DNA from: Clostridium pasteurianum BC1
Lineage (GTDB): Bacteria > Bacillota > Clostridia > Clostridiales > Clostridiaceae
Assembly: GCF_000389635.1 (NCBI RefSeq)
Contig: NC_021182.1
Location: 1,364,001-1,428,000, forward strand
Direction: 5' to 3'
Length of the DNA: 64,000 nucleotides
Both the position numbers and the translations under genes were made by a program. Below are positions 26,222 through 33,718 of the stretch, in pieces; the first letter of the stretch is position 1; the number at the start of each line of letters is the position of its first letter. The notes beneath the pieces are model-generated. The model was not told the origin of the DNA and did no database searches. It saw nothing but the letters and a program-made list of their open reading frames with translations.

Positions 26222-26704
26222 ATGGGAATAGGAGATATATTAGGGGGTGCACGTAATGGTTCCAATAAATTAATAGTCTGGGCATTAGTTTTAGTTATTG
26301 CATTTGGCTTTGGTAAAGGAAAAAAATTCAGTAATTTTAATTTTAAAAAACAGCATTATTCTGCATCAGAATCACCAAAAGGCAAATATGCGTCACAACA
26401 TCGTAAAAAAAGACACATTACAGAAGAGGCTTTCAAGAATAATCCTTTCAATAATGATATGTTTTCCAATCTTGGAGCTAGCTTTGGTGGTAATAGTAAG
26501 GGACTTGGGAAAATATTGGGGGGCAATGCTTTATTTATTATAGTAATAGTGGCAGTAATTTTCTTTTGTAAGGAAAAAGAGGAGAGAGAAGAGGCTAGAG
26601 AGGAAGCTAGAGAGGAAGCTAGAGAGGAAGCTAGAGAGGAAGATATAAGAGAAGATATAGAAGATAGAGAAGAATATGGAGAAGAATATAATACTGCACC
26701 CTAG
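26222..26704 (+). CDS. Small membrane protein with Glu/Arg tandem-repeat tail (family C, member 2)
   Basis: 160 residues from the ATG at 26222 (GGGAGGAG site; the frame opens six codons earlier). It has GGARNGSNKLI, a first hydrophobic segment (about 14-28), a long basic middle part, a second helix ALFIIVIVAVIFF (about 106-118), then a tail made of EEAR units and further Glu/Arg/Asp residues. The tail is encoded by about four tandem copies of a 12-bp unit (AGAGAGGAAGCT). The tail may form a charged single helix. I do not recognise the protein. Confidence 0.6.
   Translation: MGIGDILGGARNGSNKLIVWALVLVIAFGFGKGKKFSNFNFKKQHYSASESPKGKYASQHRKKRHITEEAFKNNPFNNDMFSNLGASFGGNSKGLGKILGGNALFIIVIVAVIFFCKEKEEREEAREEAREEAREEAREEDIREDIEDREEYGEEYNTAP
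26588..26640 (+). repeat. 12-bp tandem repeat inside the family C gene
   Basis: About four copies of AGAGAGGAAGCT encode the EEAR repeats. In-frame unit length (12 bp) means copy-number change would keep the frame. Confidence 0.8.
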
Positions 26705-26759
26705 GGTTTATAATAAAAACTTTATTTTTAAATAATTTATAGGTTAAGGAGGCAAAAGT

Positions 26760-27125
26760 ATGTCCAGACATAGTAGAAATCATCATCATAAGATCATAAG
26801 TTCACAGGATAATAATAATGGTAATAGCATTAATAAAAATAGTGGTGGTTCCTTCAATTTTGGAAATATAGCCCAGCTATTAAGCAATATAGACATTAAT
26901 CAAGTTTCATCGTTATTAGGGAAAGTTAATAATTCACAGACAGATAATAACCAAATAGGTGAAGCGGTTAGTAATATTAACACTATTAATCAAGGCAATG
27001 GTGCAAGAAATACAGGCAGAGAAGAAATAATAAGAGCTATAAACACTCTTGTAAATTCTGATAAATCAGAATTGTTAAGAATAGTAATGGAAATATACGG
27101 GGCAAGCAAAACTAAGGCTAAGTAA
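26760..27125 (+). CDS. Soluble Asn-rich repeat protein (family B, member 2)
   Basis: 121 residues. A His/Ser-rich N-terminus (SRHSRNHHHKI) and an Asn-rich stretch lead to IAQLLSNIDINQVSSLLGKV, the same N-I/V-D-x-x-Q-I/V-xx-LLG pattern as the other family B proteins. A C-terminal helix (REEIIRAINTLV, SELLRIVMEIYGASK) parallels the end of member 1. It has an AAGGAGG ribosome site 55 bp after the family C gene. Unknown function, no membrane helix. Confidence 0.6.
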   Translation: MSRHSRNHHHKIISSQDNNNGNSINKNSGGSFNFGNIAQLLSNIDINQVSSLLGKVNNSQTDNNQIGEAVSNINTINQGNGARNTGREEIIRAINTLVNSDKSELLRIVMEIYGASKTKAK

Positions 27126-27172
27126 AAACATAAATTAAAATATAATTTATGATATCACACTTTATAGAATAA

Positions 27173-27207
27173 TGAATAATATATATTAGAAAACAAAAGA
27201 TGGAAAA
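27173..27207 (+). promoter_or_regulatory. Conserved leader element, copy 2
   Basis: TGAATAATATATATTAG followed by AAAACAAAAGATG, nearly identical to copy 3, 39 bp before the start of the family A gene at 27246. Confidence 0.55.
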
Positions 27208-27245
27208 TATGATACAGTGCATTATTAGCCAGAGGAGGGTTATTA

Positions 27246-27581
27246 ATGAGTAGAAGATATGAAACAGAATGTTGCGACGGAGGATATGCAAATCCAGGAT
27301 ATCCTAATGCAGGATATCCAATGGGAGGATTCCCAGGTGGCATATTTGGTGGGGGTAAAAACTGTGCTTGTAGCTTACCTACTTTGATAATATTAATATT
27401 GATAATACTTCAATTTAGTAAAAAGAGAAGAACAAGCTCTTGCACAAGCTCAAGTTCAAGAACAAGTTCAAGTTCAAGTTCACGTTCTTCAAGCCATGGA
27501 AAATTAGTAGATAACAGTATATTATTTATAATCGCTTTATTCTATTTATCTTGCAGCAATCTTTGTAAGAGAGGTTACTAA
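27246..27581 (+). CDS. Small two-helix membrane protein, Gly/Pro/Tyr-rich N-terminus (family A, member 2)
   Basis: 111 residues. The N-terminus has GYANPGYPNAGYPMGGFPGG, a Gly-Tyr-Pro repeat that recalls spore-coat or adhesive proteins (resemblance only). Then CACSLPTLIILILIILQFSKK (helix 1), a Ser/Thr/Arg-rich loop of about 25 residues, KLVDNSILFII, ALFYLSC (helix 2) and a basic end. The loop is encoded by near-repetitive AGTTCA units. It has an AGAGGAGGG ribosome site. Confidence 0.6.
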   Translation: MSRRYETECCDGGYANPGYPNAGYPMGGFPGGIFGGGKNCACSLPTLIILILIILQFSKKRRTSSCTSSSSRTSSSSSSRSSSHGKLVDNSILFIIALFYLSCSNLCKRGY

Positions 27582-27585
27582 TTGT

Positions 27586-27618
27586 TTTAAAGGGATGGGC
27601 ATATGCCCATCCTTTAAA
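27586..27618. terminator. GC-rich hairpin between family A2 and family B3 genes
   Basis: TTTAAAGGGATGGGC (27586-27600) pairs with GCCCATCCTTTAAA (27605-27618) with one bulged G and a 4-nt loop. There is no long T-tract. It could end the upstream message or act as a processing or stability hairpin within an A-B operon. Confidence 0.6.
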
Positions 27619-27633
27619 TAAAGAGGTGATTTA

Positions 27634-27876
27634 ATGTCTAGTAGAAGACCAGATCATCATAAAGAGGAAAAAAATGATAATTCAAATCAGGCTGAACAAA
27701 ATTTAAATCCTAATGAAATACAAAATATGCTTAAAAATGTTGATATGCGAGAAATACAAAAGGTATTAGGTAATGTAGATATGAATGAAATACAGAATTC
27801 ATTAAAAAATATAGATGTTAAGCAGCTTGCGTTTATAATTAATATTATAAATTCACTATCAAAGAATAAAAAATAA
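27634..27876 (+). CDS. Soluble three-repeat protein (family B, member 3)
   Basis: 80 residues. This is the clearest member: after a polar N-terminus come three tandem units of about 12-13 residues, NPNEIQNMLKNVDM, REIQKVLGNVDM, NEIQNSLKNIDV, then a hydrophobic helix AFIINIINSLS. The repeat would make an amphipathic helical or solenoid surface. It has an AAGAGGTGAT ribosome site. It follows family A2 as an A-B pair, as at 25.4-26.1 kb. Unknown function. Confidence 0.6.
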   Translation: MSSRRPDHHKEEKNDNSNQAEQNLNPNEIQNMLKNVDMREIQKVLGNVDMNEIQNSLKNIDVKQLAFIINIINSLSKNKK

Positions 27877-27895
27877 TACACCATTTCAAGAAATA

Positions 27896-27930
27896 TGAAT
27901 AATATATATTAGAAAACAAAAGATGTAAAA
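27896..27930 (+). promoter_or_regulatory. Conserved leader element, copy 3
   Basis: TGAATAATATATATTAG then AAAACAAAAGATG, 44 bp before the start at 27974. Confidence 0.55.
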
Positions 27931-27973
27931 AAATGTAACATTGACCACAGCCCAAAAAAGGGGGGTATATAGT

Positions 27974-28213
27974 ATGAGTAAATGTAAAAAACATGAAGAA
28001 ATAGAGCATAGAGAAATTATTGGAGTACCAGTTGGAGTTGGAGGCGGAAGTTCTTGTGCCTGCAGTTTACCAGCATTAATTGTTTTAATATTAATAATAC
28101 TTCAATTCTCTAAAAAAGGCGGAACTCATAAGAAAATAGACAAAGGCATATTATTTATAATAGCTTTATTCTATCTATCTTGTGCTAATCCATGTAAAAA
28201 CGGTTTATACTAA
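27974..28213 (+). CDS. Small two-helix membrane protein (family A, member 3)
   Basis: 79 residues from the ATG at 27974 (GGGGGGT region upstream; the frame opens 11 codons earlier). CACSLPALIVLILIILQFSKK forms helix 1, a short Lys-rich linker follows, then GILFIIALFYLSCANPCK with helix 2. It has the shortest loop of the three paralogues. It stands alone at the end of the cluster, followed by a terminator. Confidence 0.6.
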   Translation: MSKCKKHEEIEHREIIGVPVGVGGGSSCACSLPALIVLILIILQFSKKGGTHKKIDKGILFIIALFYLSCANPCKNGLY

Positions 28214-28218
28214 AAAAT

Positions 28219-28246
28219 AGAGGGCTTATAGCCCTCTTTATTTTTA
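28219..28246 (+). terminator. Intrinsic terminator ending the small-protein cluster
   Basis: AGAGGGCT (28219-28226) pairs with AGCCCTCT (28230-28237), loop 3 nt, followed by TTATTTTT. Confidence 0.85.
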
Positions 28247-28347
28247 CTAACTTGATACAAAGCATTTGTATTTTATACTTCAGTGTTATAAAATTATTAT
28301 TGTATTATGAACATATAATTTAAAATTTTTTGAGGAGAGATGTGTAT

Positions 28348-29013
28348 ATGTTAAAAGCAGTAATTTTTGATATGGATGGTGTTCTAATTGATAGTGAACC
28401 AGATCATTTAAGAATACACGAAAAAATGCTAGAGTCTCTAGGCATAGAGCCGTCATCAATTGATCATTCAAAATATGTTGGAGTTACTACTAATTATAAA
28501 TGGAGTGATATAAAGAGCAAATATGATTTGAGTTATTCTGTTCAGGAGTTAGTTGATATAAATAGAAATAATTATTTTAAATATATAACATCTGAGGATG
28601 CAATAGTAGAGGCAATATCTGGAGTTGATAAACTTGTAAAAAATATACATAATGATAGATTGAAATTAGCAGTTGCATCATCATCACCTATAAATGTAAT
28701 AGAGACTGTGGCTAAATGCATTGGTCTGGAAAAATATTTTGATGTATTAGTAAGTGGAGATTATGTGAAAAGAAGTAAGCCAAATCCAGATATATTTTTA
28801 TATGCAGCAGAAAAACTTGAAATAAATCCAGAAAATTGTTTAGTGGTGGAGGATTCACATAATGGTTCCATTGCTGCCAAGAGAGCAGGAATGAAATGTG
28901 TTGGATACAAAAATATTAACTCAGCAAATCAGGATATATCATCAGCAGATTTAATAATAGATTCTTTTAATAAAGTACAGCTAGAGGAGTTAAAAAAGTT
29001 GTTTGTAGAATAA
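28348..29013 (+). CDS. HAD-superfamily hydrolase, beta-phosphoglucomutase/phosphatase-like
   Basis: 221 residues from the ATG at 28348 (GAGGAGAGATG site). Motif I FDMDGVLIDSEPDH contains the nucleophile Asp8 and acid/base Asp10, motif II is ASSSP, then the Lys of RSKPNPDIFL and motif IV VVEDSHNGSIAAKRAG. An alpha-helical cap of type C1 lies between I and II. It dephosphorylates or isomerises a phosphosugar or similar; substrate cannot be read from sequence. Single gene between the small-protein cluster and DUF503. Confidence 0.88.
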   Translation: MLKAVIFDMDGVLIDSEPDHLRIHEKMLESLGIEPSSIDHSKYVGVTTNYKWSDIKSKYDLSYSVQELVDINRNNYFKYITSEDAIVEAISGVDKLVKNIHNDRLKLAVASSSPINVIETVAKCIGLEKYFDVLVSGDYVKRSKPNPDIFLYAAEKLEINPENCLVVEDSHNGSIAAKRAGMKCVGYKNINSANQDISSADLIIDSFNKVQLEELKKLFVE

Positions 29014-29112
29014 GATATAGTAAATAAAGGGAGAAAGAAGTTAGTATGCTATTATATCTGAATTGATAGTTTTTATCACAAGGCTAATAGTTACTATGTT
29101 GGAGGAGATAAA

Positions 29113-29394
29113 ATGATTATTGGTACTGCGCAAATAAAACTAGGAGCAAATTGGGTTCATTCATTAAAAGAAAAAAGAATGATTGTAAAAAGTATTATTG
29201 GAAAAGTTAAAAATAAATTTAACGTATCCATAGCAGAAGTAGATAATCAAGATTATCATCAAACTATAAGTCTGGGTATAGCCTGTGTTAGCAGTGAAAG
29301 AAAACATGCAGATGAAATGATTCAGCATGTAATAAATTTTATTGAAGGTAATACAGAAGCAGTTTTAGAAGATATAAACGTAGAGATATTGTAG
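29113..29394 (+). CDS. DUF503 protein (YlxP-like)
   Basis: 93 residues. MIIGTAQIKLGANWVHSLKEKRMIVKS is characteristic of DUF503, a small ferredoxin-like-fold family whose B. subtilis member is YlxP. The pattern KNKFNVSIAEVDNQDYHQTISLGIACVS is also family-typical. It has a TGGAGGAG ribosome site. Here it stands outside the nusA-infB context where relatives often occur. Role unknown, possibly RNA or ribosome-associated. Confidence 0.85.
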   Translation: MIIGTAQIKLGANWVHSLKEKRMIVKSIIGKVKNKFNVSIAEVDNQDYHQTISLGIACVSSERKHADEMIQHVINFIEGNTEAVLEDINVEIL

Positions 29395-29623
29395 TGGAAT
29401 AATTTTGAAATAAGAGAACATATATAAGAATTTTGTGTAAAATAGAATAAAATTGATGCAAAATAAAGTTAATAATTTTTAGTTTGTCATATTGCAATAA
29501 AATTTACATTATTTTATCATAAAGTATTGAATTTTTTCTCTATTCTTATTAGAATTAAAGACGGAGTAAGTAATTTTTAATTACACATAAATATTCTAAA
29601 GTAATAGATTTTATAAATCATAC

Positions 29624-29640
29624 GGGACATATTTAGTCCC
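29624..29640 (+). promoter_or_regulatory. Small hairpin in the pfkA leader
   Basis: GGGAC (29624-29628) and GTCCC (29636-29640) flank a 7-nt loop, 10 nt before the GGGAGG ribosome site of pfkA. It could modulate translation. The rest of 29395-29623 is AT-rich. Confidence 0.35.
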
Positions 29641-29663
29641 TCATGGTCGCGGGAGGTATGTAT

Positions 29664-30623
29664 ATGAAAACGATAGCTGTATTAACTAGTGGTGGAGATG
29701 CACCTGGAATGAATGCTGCCATAAGAGCAGTAGTAAGAACTGCTCTTGATAAGGGCATTAAGGTTATGGGAATTGAAAGAGGGTATAGTGGACTAATAAA
29801 TGGTGAGCTCTTTGAAATGAAAAGAAAGGATGTAGCAGATATAATTCAAAGAGGTGGTACTATTTTAAGAACTGCTCGTTGTGCTGAATTTATGACTGAG
29901 GAAGGAAGAAAGAAAGCAGCAGGTGTCTTAAAGGTATTTGGCATAGATGGACTAGTTGTTATAGGTGGAAATGGCTCATTTATGGGAGCTCAAAAACTTT
30001 CAAAGCTTGGAATTGCTACAGTTGGTATTCCTGGAACTATAGACAATGATTTGTCATATACAGATTATACATTGGGTTTTGATACTACCTTAAATACAGT
30101 ATTAGATGCTATAAATAAATTAAGAGACACTTCTACTTCCCATGAAAGAGTAAGTATAGTTGAAGTAATGGGAAGAGACTGTGGTGATATTGCTCTTTAT
30201 TCAGGTATAGCTGGAGGAGCAGAAAGTGTTGTAATACCTGAAAAGGGTTACGACTTTGATGAATTATGCAAAACTATTCTTGAAGGAAAATTGAAAGGAA
30301 AAATGCATAGTCTGATTATAGTTGCAGAGGGAATTGGCGGTTCAATTGAGTTGGCAAAAAAAGTTGAAGATATTACAGGTATTGAAACAAGGGCTACTAT
30401 TTTAGGGCATATTCAAAGAGGTGGAAGTCCGTCAGCCTTTGATAGAATGCTTGCTTCAAAAATGGGTGTGAGAGCTGTAGAAGTTCTAATTGAAGGAAAA
30501 ACATCAATAGTTATAGGAATAAGAGAAAATAAGATAACTGATGATGACATAGATGAAGCTTTAGCTATGCCAAGGAAATTTGATGAAAGACTATATGAGA
30601 TATCAGAGATGCTTTCAAGGTAG
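29664..30623 (+). CDS. pfkA: ATP-dependent 6-phosphofructokinase
   Basis: Phosphorylates fructose 6-phosphate, the committed step of glycolysis. 319 residues from the ATG at 29664, the usual length; an ATG at 29643 in the same frame is inside the leader, before [24 protein letters not shown], the PGTIDND catalytic loop, EVMGRDCGD and [14 protein letters not shown] are all present. It is not followed by pyk here. It sits directly upstream of the sorbose locus, whose product fructose 6-phosphate is its substrate, but a terminator separates them. Confidence 0.95.
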   Translation: MKTIAVLTSGGDAPGMNAAIRAVVRTALDKGIKVMGIERGYSGLINGELFEMKRKDVADIIQRGGTILRTARCAEFMTEEGRKKAAGVLKVFGIDGLVVIGGNGSFMGAQKLSKLGIATVGIPGTIDNDLSYTDYTLGFDTTLNTVLDAINKLRDTSTSHERVSIVEVMGRDCGDIALYSGIAGGAESVVIPEKGYDFDELCKTILEGKLKGKMHSLIIVAEGIGGSIELAKKVEDITGIETRATILGHIQRGGSPSAFDRMLASKMGVRAVEVLIEGKTSIVIGIRENKITDDDIDEALAMPRKFDERLYEISEMLSR

Positions 30624-30707
30624 CTTTCATTAAAACTAGAATGGATCTTATGAAGAAATTAGGGGTAAAATATTTCATTACTTATACAGAATTATATAAA
30701 GATGCTA

Positions 30708-30748
30708 CACTCGTAAATGTTACTATATTATGTAAACATTTACGAGTG
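30708..30748. terminator. 14-bp hairpin downstream of pfkA
   Basis: CACTCGTAAATGTT (30708-30721) is exactly complementary to AACATTTACGAGTG (30735-30748). There is no T-tract; it is a possible terminator or stability element. Confidence 0.45.
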
Positions 30749-30813
30749 AGTAATTTACACCTAAATTCTCACTAATTATGGGGTTTCCAATATTTCAATC
30801 TTAATTACACTAA

Positions 30814-30858
30814 AATGAAGGAAATGCAGGAATAATTATCTGCTTTCCTTCATTTTTT
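30814..30858 (+). terminator. Intrinsic terminator before the sorbose locus
   Basis: AATGAAGGAAATGCAG pairs with CTGCTTTCCTTCATT (one bulge) over a 10-nt loop and runs into TTTTTTATTTCTTT. It isolates pfkA from the operon that follows. Confidence 0.8.
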
Positions 30859-30872
30859 ATTTCTTTATACTA

Positions 30873-30987
30873 GAAATAAAACTTCATAAGATAATTTAAC
30901 AAGAAATAAAATTTATTTTTCTCAATAGATATGTTGACAAAATAAAACTTTTGAAGTATTATAAAAACATGATACGAAATAAAATTT
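30873..30987 (+). promoter_or_regulatory. Sorbose operon promoter with four direct repeats
   Basis: TTGACA (30934-30939) and TATTAT (30957-30962) are 17 bp apart, a good sigma-A promoter about 105 bp before the first gene. Four copies of (G/A)AAATAAAAYTT lie at 30873, 30903, 30939 and 30976, spaced 30, 36 and 37 bp, two before, one inside and one just after the promoter. These are candidate sites for one of the two downstream regulators, both of which now look broken. No sigma-54 -24/-12 element is seen. Confidence 0.6.
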
Positions 30988-31069
30988 TTTAAAATGTAGC
31001 AAATGAGAAAAAATATTTTGTATATGGAAAAATATTTTTATCACTATAAGTAAAAGGGGGATGTAAAGT

Positions 31070-31891
31070 ATGAATAAATCATGGTTGGAATTAGAAGGTA
31101 AAACAGTAATTGTTACAGGAGGAGCATCTGGAATAGGCAAAGCTGTTGCCCAAGAGTTTTTGGATAATGGAGCTAATGTAGTAGTAGGGGATATGAGCTC
31201 TGAAGCACCTGAATTTGAGATAAAGGAAAATAGTGGTAAAGTATTATATGTAAAAACAGACGTAACAAATTTTCACAGTGTGAATAAAATGGTTTTCAAA
31301 GCAAAAGAAAATTTTGGAGACGTTGATATTTTGATAAATAATGCTGGAATTAATATTCCAAGATTATTGGTAGATGGCAAAGAACCAAAGGGTAAATATG
31401 AATTAGATGAAGCTATTTTTGATAAGATTGTAAACGTTAACCAAAAGGGCGTATTCTTTTGTGCTCAAGCAGTAGCAAGAGATATGCTCAAAGAAGGAAG
31501 AGGGGTAATAATAAATATGTCTTCAGAAAGTGGACTTGAAGGGTCTGAAGGGCAAAGCATTTATGCAGCAACTAAGAATGCTGTTAATTCATTTACTAGA
31601 TCCTGGGCAAAAGAATTAGGCAAAAAGGGAATAAGAGTCGTTGGTGTAGCGCCAGGAATTCTTGAGGCAACAGGTTTAAGAACAATAGAATATGAAACAG
31701 CATTAGCGTACACTCGTGGAATTACTGTAGAAGACTTAAGAGCGGGATATAGTAAAACATCTACAACACCTCTTGGAAGATCAGGAAAATTAACAGAAGT
31801 TGCAGATTTAGTTTGTTATCTTGCTTCTGACAGAGCAAATTATGTTCATGGAGTAACCTACAATGTAGCAGGGGGTAAAACTAGAGGTTAA
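31070..31891 (+). CDS. Sorbitol-6-phosphate 2-dehydrogenase (SDR family)
   Basis: NAD-dependent oxidation of D-glucitol 6-phosphate to fructose 6-phosphate. 273 residues. The Rossmann motif TGGASGIGKA is at about 17-26, NNAGIN follows, the catalytic Ser is in NMSSESG and Tyr/Lys in YAATK, and the end HGVTYNVAGGKTRG is typical of the SorD/SorF subgroup. First gene of a six-gene operon with GGGGGATG ribosome site; the PTS and the sorbose-1-phosphate reductase that follow define the pathway. The name sorD or sorF depends on species convention. Confidence 0.85.
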   Translation: MNKSWLELEGKTVIVTGGASGIGKAVAQEFLDNGANVVVGDMSSEAPEFEIKENSGKVLYVKTDVTNFHSVNKMVFKAKENFGDVDILINNAGINIPRLLVDGKEPKGKYELDEAIFDKIVNVNQKGVFFCAQAVARDMLKEGRGVIINMSSESGLEGSEGQSIYAATKNAVNSFTRSWAKELGKKGIRVVGVAPGILEATGLRTIEYETALAYTRGITVEDLRAGYSKTSTTPLGRSGKLTEVADLVCYLASDRANYVHGVTYNVAGGKTRG

Positions 31892-31925
31892 AGATTAATT
31901 AATTATTGAAAGGGAGGATTTTAAA

Positions 31926-32351
31926 ATGATACCTATTATTATAGCTGCTCATGGTAAATTGGCAGGTGAACTACTAAATTCGGCTGAAATGATTTTTGGT
32001 AAGCAGGAAAATATAGAAACAATATTATTTGTACCAGGAGAAAATACAGAAGATTTAAAAATTAAATATAGAGAGAAACTGGAACATTTTAAAGATTCAA
32101 AAGAAGTATTAATTATAGTGGATTTATTTGGTGGAAGTCCATACAATGCAGCCTTTGAAATTGCAATTATAAATGAAAATATTGACATTTTAACGGGAGC
32201 AAGTTTACCAATGTTATTAGAAGTTTTATCTGTTAGAGATGGTGAAAATATTAAAATTCAAGACATTATAAAAACTATAAATGACAGCGCAAATTCTTAC
32301 ATTCGTTCATGTAAACAATTACAAGCAAGTATAGAAGAGGAGGAATTATAA
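31926..32351 (+). CDS. PTS system, mannose/sorbose family, EIIA component
   Basis: 141 residues. The EIIA-Man fold starts PIIIAAHGKLAGELLNSAEM with the phosphorylatable His10, and DLFGGSPYNAA is the second family motif. It receives phosphate from HPr and passes it to the separate EIIB encoded one base further on. Ribosome site GGGAGG. Confidence 0.92.
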   Translation: MIPIIIAAHGKLAGELLNSAEMIFGKQENIETILFVPGENTEDLKIKYREKLEHFKDSKEVLIIVDLFGGSPYNAAFEIAIINENIDILTGASLPMLLEVLSVRDGENIKIQDIIKTINDSANSYIRSCKQLQASIEEEEL

Positions 32352-32352
32352 G

Positions 32353-32826
32353 ATGATAATTAATTTAGTTAGAATAGATGATAGATTAATTCATGGACAA
32401 GTTGCTACAGTATGGGCAAAGGAAGCAAAAGCAGAGAGAATAATTGTTTGCAGTGATCAGGTAGCAAATGATCAAATTAGAAAATCTTTATTACTTCAAG
32501 TAGCACCACCAGGAATCAGTGTAAATGTTATTGGGATTGATAAGGCCATACGTGTTTATAAGAATCCTAAATATGAAAATGATCATGTGTTTTATTTGTT
32601 TACATGTCCTCAAGATATTGTAAGAATGGTTGAAGGAGGGGTGGATATTAAAAGTGTCAATATCGGAGGAATGGCATTTAGAGAAGGCAAAAAACAGATA
32701 ACAAAGGCTGTTTCAGTAGATGATTCAGATAGAGAAGCCTTTAAAAAATTAAATGACTTAGGAATCGAGCTGGAAATTAGAACAGTAGCCACAGATTCTA
32801 AAACTAATATTATGGATAAATTATAA
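32353..32826 (+). CDS. PTS system, mannose/sorbose family, EIIB component
   Basis: 157 residues. NLVRIDDRLIHGQVATVW carries the phospho-His14. VNIGGMAFREGKKQI and a C-terminal IELEIRTV strand are conserved. It is not fused to EIIA, which is the sorbose/fructose-type arrangement rather than E. coli ManX. GAGGAGG is inside the end of the previous gene, so translation is coupled. Confidence 0.92.
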   Translation: MIINLVRIDDRLIHGQVATVWAKEAKAERIIVCSDQVANDQIRKSLLLQVAPPGISVNVIGIDKAIRVYKNPKYENDHVFYLFTCPQDIVRMVEGGVDIKSVNIGGMAFREGKKQITKAVSVDDSDREAFKKLNDLGIELEIRTVATDSKTNIMDKL

Positions 32827-32855
32827 AATTTATAATAAAAATAGGAGGGATTTCT

Positions 32856-33689
32856 ATGGAAATAGGTGTAGTTCAAGTTATATTGATATTTATTATATCC
32901 TGTGTTGTTGGTATGGGAAGTGTTTTAGATTCATTTCAAACCCATCGTCCGCTTATTGCATGTACGTTAATAGGGTTAGTATTAGGTGATATTAAAACTG
33001 GAATTATATTGGGTGGTACTCTGGAACTTATAGCTCTTGGATGGATGAATATAGGAGCAGCACAATCCCCAGATTCAGCTTTGGCAAGTATAATTTCTAC
33101 AATATTGGTAATAGTGGGACATCAATCAATTTCAGCAGGAATAGCTGTTGCGTTACCAGTAGCAGCCGCTGGACAGGTCTTAACAGTATTTGCAAGAACT
33201 ATTACAGTTGCCTTTCAGCATGCAGCAGATAGATATGCAGAAAAAGGCAATTTTAGAGGAATAGATTTCTGTCATATTTCTGCATTGGTAATTCAAGCTT
33301 TACGTGTAGCAATTCCAGCACTGATAGTTTCACTTTTCGTAAGTCCAGCAGGAGTAAGTAGTCTTTTAGGTATGATACCTCCTGTAGTTACAGGCGGTCT
33401 ACAGGTAGCTAGTGGATTTATAGTAGCTGTTGGATATGCTATGGTTTTAAACATGATGGGTGCAAAACACTTAATGCCATTTTTTTATCTAGGATTTGTA
33501 GTAGCAGGCTTCACTACTTTCAATTTAGTTTCTTTTGGAGTTATAGGAGCAATAGCAGCAGTTATATATATTCAGCTAAATCCTAAGTTCTCTGCACCTA
33601 AATTTAGTGGAAATCAAAATGTTGTTGAAGCAGCTGGTGGAACAAAAATTTCATTAGATGACGAACTAGATGATGAACTGGACGATTAA
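32856..33689 (+). CDS. PTS system, mannose/sorbose family, EIIC permease
   Basis: 277 residues with six or more membrane segments. LDSFQTHRPLIACTLIGLVLGD and GGTLELIALGWMNIGAAQSPD are diagnostic of EIIC of this family. The C-terminal tail has a repeated acidic DDELDDELDD end. It forms the transport channel with the EIID protein encoded next. Confidence 0.93.
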   Translation: MEIGVVQVILIFIISCVVGMGSVLDSFQTHRPLIACTLIGLVLGDIKTGIILGGTLELIALGWMNIGAAQSPDSALASIISTILVIVGHQSISAGIAVALPVAAAGQVLTVFARTITVAFQHAADRYAEKGNFRGIDFCHISALVIQALRVAIPALIVSLFVSPAGVSSLLGMIPPVVTGGLQVASGFIVAVGYAMVLNMMGAKHLMPFFYLGFVVAGFTTFNLVSFGVIGAIAAVIYIQLNPKFSAPKFSGNQNVVEAAGGTKISLDDELDDELDD

Positions 33690-33718
33690 AATTATAAATA
33701 AGATAGGGGGTATTTAAT

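Noticed and set aside
30900-30970. Sigma-54 (-24/-12) promoter for the mannose-family PTS operon
   Set aside because: No GG-N10-GC element is present and no LevR-type activator is encoded here, while a good sigma-A promoter exists.
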